Source: Clostridia bacterium
GTDB taxonomy: Bacteria; Bacillota; Clostridia; Christensenellales; Aristaeellaceae
Reading direction: 5' to 3'
Length of the DNA: 9,565 bases
Assembly (NCBI GenBank): GCA_016297535.1
Contig: JAEDGL010000092.1
Coordinates: 1-9,565 of the forward strand
The position numbers and the translations under genes were made by a program. Below, one piece after another: positions 5,624 to 9,565 of this stretch (the stretch's first letter is position 1; each line of letters starts with the position of its first letter). The notes under the pieces are model-generated. The model was not told the DNA's origin. It did not search any database and worked only from the letters and a program-made list of their open reading frames with translations.

Positions 5624-6961
5624 ATGGCTATGAATGTAAAGCTGAGTGGCGTCAAGGGCTTTGTGGAAAAGCGCGAGCTTGACAACATGGCGGCAATCCT
5701 GCATACCGTAAACGAGGAGCTTGTTACCCTCAAGGGCGCGGGAAACGATTTTCTGGGCTGGCTGGATCTGCCCCTGAATTACAACAAGGACGAGTTCGTC
5801 CGTATTCAGAAGGCCGCAAAGAAGATTCAGAGCGACAGCGACGTGCTGGTTGTCATTGGCATTGGCGGCTCCTATCTGGGCGCCCGTGCCGCGATCGAAT
5901 TCTGCAAGGGACAGATGTACAACGGTGTGCGCGAGGAGCATATTCCCGAAATCTATTTTGCTGGCAATAACATTTCCTCCTCTTACCTTAACGATATCGT
6001 CAGGATCATCGGCGACCGTGATTTCTCCGTAAACATCATCTCCAAGTCCGGCACAACCACCGAACCTGCCATCGCCTTCCGCCTCTTCAAGAAGATGCTG
6101 GAGGAAAAGTACGGCAAGGAGGGCGCGAAGGGCCGTATTTATGCCACCACCGATAAGGCGCGCGGCGCTCTGAAGGCCCTGAGCGATGCCGAGGGCTACG
6201 AGACCTTTGTTGTGCCCGACGACGTGGGCGGCCGCTTCTCCGTGCTGACGGCCGTAGGCCTGCTGCCCATCGCCGCCGCCGGCATTGATATCGAGGCCAT
6301 GATGAAGGGCGCGCAGGATGCCCGCGAGGTGTGCAGGGACGGCGATCTGAGCACCAATCCCTCCTTCCTGTACGCTGCTTTGCGCAACATTCTCTACCGC
6401 AAGGGCAAGACGACCGAGATCCTTGTCAACTACGAGCCTGCACTTACCATGATGGGTGAGTGGTTCAAGCAGCTGTATGCCGAGAGTGAGGGCAAGGATC
6501 AGAAGGGTATCTTCCCCACGGCCGCCAACTTCTCTACCGACCTGCACTCGATCGGCCAGTTCATACAGGACGGAAGCCGCAACCTGTTTGAAACCGTGAT
6601 CTGGGTCAATCAGCCCCGCAGCGAAGCCTACATTGAGGAAGTGGCCGAGGATATCGACGGCCTCAACTATCTGGCCGGCAAGAGCGTGCAGTTTGTCAAT
6701 TCCAAGGCCTATCAGGGCACCCTGATGGCTCACATGGACGGCGGCACCCCCAACATCATCATCGAGATCGATTCTGCCGATGCATGGCACTTTGGATACC
6801 TGGTCTATTTCTTTGAAAAGGCCTGCGGTTTGTCCGGCTACATGCTGGGTGTGAATCCCTTTGATCAGCCCGGCGTGGAAGCTTACAAGAAAAACATGTT
6901 TGCTCTGCTGGGCAAGCCCGGTTATGAGGCTCAGCGCGCCGAACTGGAAAAGCGCCTGTAA
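5624..6961 (+). CDS. pgi: Glucose-6-phosphate isomerase
   Basis: Cytoplasmic enzyme that interconverts glucose 6-phosphate and fructose 6-phosphate in glycolysis and gluconeogenesis. With this start it has 445 residues, close to the ~450 of Bacillota Pgi. Visible motifs are GIGGSYLGAR (79-88) and SKSGTTTE (140-147) of the two SIS sugar-phosphate folds, the first family signature VGGRFSVLTAVGLLP (201-215), and the second in NPFDQPGVEAYK (411-422). The catalytic residues expected for the family are Glu287, His308 and Lys422. ATG 5624 is preferred over ATG 5603 because GGTGGT (5609-5614) is 9 bases before it and the leftmost start adds an untypical Gly/Asn-rich tail; ATG 5630 is also possible. 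It is a single-gene unit with its own promoter, ending at the terminator at 6976-7013. Confidence 0.97.
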   Translation: MAMNVKLSGVKGFVEKRELDNMAAILHTVNEELVTLKGAGNDFLGWLDLPLNYNKDEFVRIQKAAKKIQSDSDVLVVIGIGGSYLGARAAIEFCKGQMYNGVREEHIPEIYFAGNNISSSYLNDIVRIIGDRDFSVNIISKSGTTTEPAIAFRLFKKMLEEKYGKEGAKGRIYATTDKARGALKALSDAEGYETFVVPDDVGGRFSVLTAVGLLPIAAAGIDIEAMMKGAQDAREVCRDGDLSTNPSFLYAALRNILYRKGKTTEILVNYEPALTMMGEWFKQLYAESEGKDQKGIFPTAANFSTDLHSIGQFIQDGSRNLFETVIWVNQPRSEAYIEEVAEDIDGLNYLAGKSVQFVNSKAYQGTLMAHMDGGTPNIIIEIDSADAWHFGYLVYFFEKACGLSGYMLGVNPFDQPGVEAYKKNMFALLGKPGYEAQRAELEKRL

Positions 6962-6975
6962 TCTGATCTGTACCA

Positions 6976-7013
6976 AAAAGCCCCGCTGCCGCGTTCGCGG
7001 CAGCGGGGCTTTT
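6976..7013. terminator. Bidirectional terminator between pgi and GH42 gene
   Basis: A perfect inverted repeat has 17-base arms (6976-6992 and 6997-7013) and a GTTC loop. The outer A/T bases give a T-tract in either direction, and the inner 13 bp are nearly all G/C. It sits 14 bases after the pgi stop and 3 bases after the stop of the opposing galactosidase gene, so it serves both convergent genes. Confidence 0.95.
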
Positions 7014-7016
7014 GCG

Positions 7017-9065
7017 TTATTCCACCTTCCATACGTCCACGCCGTAGGGCGCAAGCTCAAAATTTCCGGTGCTTTCCTTGCCGGTGAGCAGGGAAACAAG
7101 CGGCTTTTTCAGTTGGATGGAAACCGGGAAGCTGTTGTAGTTAAGGGCAAACAGCCAGCGCCTGCCATCCTTTTTGCGCATGACCAGCTCGATGCTTTCG
7201 GGCGCTTCCACCAGCGTGCGCATGGGCTCAAGAAGCTCCAGATGAGCCAGGATGCGACGGGTGTTTTCCACCGTAAACGTTCCGCCCAGATGCAGCACAC
7301 GGCCTTTGCCATACGCATGCTCGGTCAGCGCCGCCTCGCCCGCATAGTAAGAACCTGTAAAGCGCGCAAGCACCTTTGCGCCGTCCAGCGGGGTCAGAAC
7401 ATCGTTGTACACGGGCATTTCAAAGGTTTCGCCATCCCAGGCGGCGCAGGGCACTGGCTCGGCGGGGGAGGTAAAGGTGAAATCGGCAACATCGGTAGCG
7501 GTCAGCGGCTGCAAAAGACCCGGCATAGGATCCATTACGCAGCGGCCGCATTCATCCTTGTAGCCCGTCCGGCAGCCAACGACCAGCGTGCCTCCCTGCT
7601 GAACATATTCCTCCAGCAGCCTGACGCGGTCCTGCGTAAGGATGGAGGCATGGGGCATGAACAGCGCTTTGTACGGGGCAAGATCCTGCAGGGTGGTATT
7701 GGCACGCAGGTAAAGCATATCGCAGGGAGTGTGATACAGCTGCGACGCTTCAAAGATGGCATTTTCGCTTTGATTGTGGATGGCGCGGTGCAGTGTATCG
7801 ATTTCAGCGTCCCAAACGTTGTCGTAGTCGCGGACGATGGCAAAGCCGGCATCCATCTGCGCGCCGCAGAGGGGCTGCAGCTTTTTCAGATCGGCTGCGA
7901 AGCCGGCCACCTCCCTGAGACGGCGGTTATCGCGGTTGTCGTAGTTGAGTAGGCCGTGCCAGTAGATCTCGGTGCCAAAGGTACAGGTGCGCCAGCGGAA
8001 GAAGGATATGTAATCCGCGCCGTGAGCCACGCTCTGCATGGCCCACAGCCTGAGCTGGCCGGGACGGGGCGTGGGGGTTTCCATGCGGTTGTACCAGCTT
8101 CCGGGGCCGCCCTGCTGCTCCATAATGCCAAAATGCGGGCAGATGGAGCGCACCTCCGTAAGCGATTTGGATGACCAGCGGTCGCGAAGCTGATCCAGCT
8201 TTCCGGCGCGTTCCAGCAGAAAAGCAAAGTTGGGGTAGGAATCGTACGTGTACACATCCAGCTGCTCATCTGTCATGCGGTGATTGTCCAGATGGCCAAA
8301 CATGCCGTTGGTGGTAATGAATACGCCGGGGCGGAGATATTTGCGCAGAATGTCCGCCTGCAGGCCGCAAAAGGAAATGGCGCTTTCCGAAACAAAGCGG
8401 ATGTAATCCAGATGCAGGTGCGGGTTGATGGATCCATTGGGCGTGGGGCGCGGCACGTGAATCTGATCCCACTCGGTATAGGTTTGGCTCCAGAACACGG
8501 TACCCCAGGCGGCGTTGAGCGCGTCCAGCGTGCCGTAGCGTTTTTGAAGAAATACGCGGAAGGCATCATGATCCGCTTGGGAATAAAAATCGTTGACTTC
8601 GCAATTGAACTCGTTATCAATCTGCCAACCGATGATGGATGGATGAGTTGCGTAATGCTTCGCAAGTTCTTCCACAATCACGCAGGTTTTTTGCCGGTAA
8701 ACGGGAGAATTGTAGTTGTAGTGCCTGCGCAGGCCATGGCGCATCAACACGCCGCTTTGGGTTGCGTTGAGCACCTCGGGGTATTTCTGGGTAAGCCACG
8801 CAGGCGGCGTGGCGGTGGGCGTGCCAAAGATGACCTTCATGCCCTTTTCGGCGCACAGGCTTAAAAAGCGATCGAAGAGATCAAAGGAAAATTCGCCCTC
8901 GGTGCGTTCAAAGATGCTCCAGGCAAATTCAGCGATGCGGATTACGGTGATGCCGTTTGCCAGCATGCGGTCCAAATCGTTTGCCCAGAGGGATTCATCC
9001 CAATGCTCGGGATAATAGCATACGCCAACCGTCATCTCGTTCCATGCAAAGCGTTGTTCGTCCAT
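7017..9065 (-). CDS. Beta-galactosidase, glycoside hydrolase family 42
   Basis: Enzyme of 682 residues, the normal GH42 size, hydrolysing terminal beta-galactosides. The (beta/alpha)8 catalytic domain fills about 1-390. The acid/base residue is Glu152 in WQIDNEF and the nucleophile Glu316 in GIMEQQGG. A trimerisation domain (about 400-600; GGTLVVGCRTG at 491-501, GKGRVLHLGG at 587-596) and a small C-terminal beta domain follow. No signal peptide is present, so it acts in the cytoplasm on imported sugars. ATG 9065 is chosen because AGGAGG lies 6-7 bases upstream; an ORF start at 9110 would fall inside the -10 promoter region. The Cys cluster that holds zinc in some GH42 enzymes is missing: HYNYNSP has no Cys and only Cys155 follows the acid/base. 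No transporter or regulator gene adjoins it; the real substrate may be a galacto-oligosaccharide or plant galactoside. Confidence 0.95.
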   Translation of the reverse strand: MDEQRFAWNEMTVGVCYYPEHWDESLWANDLDRMLANGITVIRIAEFAWSIFERTEGEFSFDLFDRFLSLCAEKGMKVIFGTPTATPPAWLTQKYPEVLNATQSGVLMRHGLRRHYNYNSPVYRQKTCVIVEELAKHYATHPSIIGWQIDNEFNCEVNDFYSQADHDAFRVFLQKRYGTLDALNAAWGTVFWSQTYTEWDQIHVPRPTPNGSINPHLHLDYIRFVSESAISFCGLQADILRKYLRPGVFITTNGMFGHLDNHRMTDEQLDVYTYDSYPNFAFLLERAGKLDQLRDRWSSKSLTEVRSICPHFGIMEQQGGPGSWYNRMETPTPRPGQLRLWAMQSVAHGADYISFFRWRTCTFGTEIYWHGLLNYDNRDNRRLREVAGFAADLKKLQPLCGAQMDAGFAIVRDYDNVWDAEIDTLHRAIHNQSENAIFEASQLYHTPCDMLYLRANTTLQDLAPYKALFMPHASILTQDRVRLLEEYVQQGGTLVVGCRTGYKDECGRCVMDPMPGLLQPLTATDVADFTFTSPAEPVPCAAWDGETFEMPVYNDVLTPLDGAKVLARFTGSYYAGEAALTEHAYGKGRVLHLGGTFTVENTRRILAHLELLEPMRTLVEAPESIELVMRKKDGRRWLFALNYNSFPVSIQLKKPLVSLLTGKESTGNFELAPYGVDVWKVE

Positions 9066-9099
9066 ATTGTCCTCCTGAATGGTTTTGGCTGATGCCTCT

Positions 9100-9129
9100 A
9101 TTATAGCCAAGCGAATTTGACGCTGTCAA
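9100..9129 (-). promoter_or_regulatory. Consensus sigma-A promoter of the GH42 gene
   Basis: On the minus strand a perfect TTGACA (9129-9124) and a perfect TATAAT (9105-9100) are separated by 18 bp. A start near 9093 gives a short leader with AGGAGG before the ATG. A promoter this strong on a sugar hydrolase gene usually needs repression, and the small palindrome at 9117-9129 overlaps the -35. Confidence 0.85.
9117..9129. promoter_or_regulatory. Possible operator palindrome over the -35
   Basis: TTGAC-GCT-GTCAA is a 5-3-5 inverted repeat covering the -35 hexamer and the first spacer bases of the GH42 promoter. Its place would suit a repressor. The arms are short, and half the repeat comes from the -35 consensus itself, so chance is a real alternative. 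Confidence 0.3.
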
Positions 9130-9199
9130 TCGAAAAAAACTGAAAACCATCGCACCGCCCTGACTTTCCCGCATACGCTTTTATTGGAGGTCTCAACAA

Positions 9200-9229
9200 G
9201 TGAGGTGTGAATATGAATTGCAATTGTAA
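9200..9229 (+). other. Possible nine-codon leader ORF
   Basis: GTG at 9200 begins the peptide MRCEYELQL, ending at TAA 9227-9229. It has the best-placed ribosome binding site of this region: GGAGGT (9186-9191) lies exactly 8 bases upstream. It overlaps the start of the small membrane protein gene in another frame. It could couple or compete with translation of that gene, or may simply be a chance reading of a strong Shine-Dalgarno sequence. Confidence 0.25.
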
Positions 9230-9446
9230 CCCCCACCGCCCTCGTCGCTGTATTCCCTGCACCGAAACCATCATCGGCTTTTTTGCCGTTTTGCTCGCTT
9301 TGGCGATTGGCATCATCATTGGCGCGGTATACTATGAAACATTTCTGCCCGCGCTGGCAGCCGTCATCGTCTTTGCAGCCGTTATCGGCGTAATCATCAT
9401 TGCGCTGCTTCTGTATATGCTCCGCTGTGGACGCGGAAGCTGTTAA
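9213..9446 (+). CDS. Small Cys-rich two-helix membrane protein, unknown function
   Basis: I do not recognise this 77-residue protein. Two strongly hydrophobic helices are clear, about 20-41 and 45-70, joined by a tight turn at YETFLP. The ends carry six cysteines: Cys3 and Cys5 (C-x-C), Cys13 and Cys16 (C-x-x-C), Cys72 and Cys77. Arginines flank both outer ends (RPRR at 9-12, Arg71, Arg74), so by the positive-inside rule both tails and their cysteines face the cytoplasm. The ATG at 9213 has GAGGTG (9202-9207) five bases upstream; a GTG at 9207 would add two residues. It is divergent from the GH42 gene. I see no convincing sigma-A promoter for it. Metal binding or a membrane scaffold role is only a guess. 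Confidence 0.75.
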   Translation: MNCNCNPHRPRRCIPCTETIIGFFAVLLALAIGIIIGAVYYETFLPALAAVIVFAAVIGVIIIALLLYMLRCGRGSC

Positions 9447-9457
9447 CCAAACCTCCG

Positions 9458-9475
9458 CCCGGCAGTAATGCCGGG
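9458..9475 (+). other. Hairpin after the small membrane protein gene
   Basis: CCCGGCA-GTAA-TGCCGGG is a perfect 7 bp GC-rich stem with a GNRA-type loop, 11 bases after the stop codon. It has no T-tract on the plus strand, so it could stabilise the 3' end or act as a poor terminator. Confidence 0.5.
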
Positions 9476-9481
9476 TACATC

Positions 9482-9510
9482 AAAAGAAGCTGCCGAAACC
9501 GGCAGCTTCT
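9482..9510 (-). terminator. Intrinsic terminator for a minus-strand gene
   Basis: The arms AGAAGCTGCCG (9485-9495) and CGGCAGCTTCT (9500-9510) form a perfect 11 bp stem with a 4-base loop. The T-tract (AAAA at 9482-9485 on the plus strand) lies on the minus-strand side only, so it terminates transcription entering from the right. It may also limit plus-strand transcripts of the small membrane protein gene. Confidence 0.8.
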
Positions 9511-9565
9511 CAGAGCGTCGAAAAAGCTCGCCAGGGGCGATCTTTTCCGCCGGGAATGCACCATT
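9510..9565 (-). CDS. Possible 3' end of a minus-strand gene (partial)
   Basis: One minus-strand frame is open from the right edge for 17 codons, ending ...RPWRAFSTL at a TGA (9512-9510) whose last base starts the terminator stem. A stop codon touching a terminator is what a gene end looks like, and the terminator needs a gene to its right. The fragment is too short to name, and the other two minus frames are also open here. Confidence 0.35.
   Translation of the reverse strand, partial: WCIPGGKDRPWRAFSTL

Noticed and set aside
5416..5733. Minus-strand ORF of 105 codons across the pgi promoter
   Set aside because: It overlaps the start of pgi on the other strand and contains the promoter and hairpins; no plausible ribosome binding site or domain was seen.
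5594..7099. Minus-strand ORF of 501 codons
   Set aside because: It is the antisense of pgi, which has all family motifs, and it runs through the bidirectional terminator into the galactosidase gene.
9117..9160. Sigma-A promoter on the plus strand for the small membrane gene from TTGACG
   Set aside because: No -10-like hexamer lies 16-18 bases downstream.

Overview
The window looks like chromosomal DNA from a Gram-positive anaerobe of the Bacillota (Clostridia-type, possibly a gut lineage). The grounds are strong AGGAGG-type ribosome binding sites, sigma-A promoters with 17-18 bp spacers, many short-loop intrinsic terminators, and a T-box riboswitch. Base composition is moderately GC-rich. 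I see no insertion sequence, CRISPR array, tRNA or rRNA.

Layout, left to right. (1) Positions 1-105 hold a sigma-A promoter and the leader of a minus-strand gene that begins just beyond the left edge. (2) A two-gene minus-strand operon encodes a GNAT acetyltransferase followed by a transglutaminase-fold protein, with its own promoter (2171-2199) and terminator (161-191). (3) A minus-strand ABC transporter operon runs permease, ATPase, then substrate-binding protein (5013 down to 2256). A T-box leader at about 5348-5062 precedes it; its specifier loop appears to read UGG (Trp), so this is most likely the TrpXYZ-type tryptophan uptake system, switched on by uncharged tRNA-Trp. (4) A divergent intergenic region (5384-5623) carries the pgi promoter and unexplained hairpins with T-tracts on both strands. 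(5) Plus-strand pgi (glucose-6-phosphate isomerase) converges with a minus-strand GH42 beta-galactosidase, and the two share a bidirectional terminator. (6) The GH42 gene has a full-consensus promoter whose -35 lies in a small palindrome. Divergent from it is a 77-residue, cysteine-rich, two-helix membrane protein that I do not recognise. (7) The right edge shows a minus-strand terminator and probably the last codons of another minus-strand gene.

The genes are mostly independent transcription units: amino-acid uptake under tRNA sensing, a glycolytic isomerase, and cytoplasmic galactoside breakdown. pgi and the galactosidase both feed hexose metabolism, but they have separate promoters and face each other. 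No obviously new multi-gene system is visible. The points most worth a second look are the Trp T-box with its in-frame open leader, the hairpin-rich pgi upstream region, and the small Cys-rich membrane protein with an overlapping nine-codon leader ORF.
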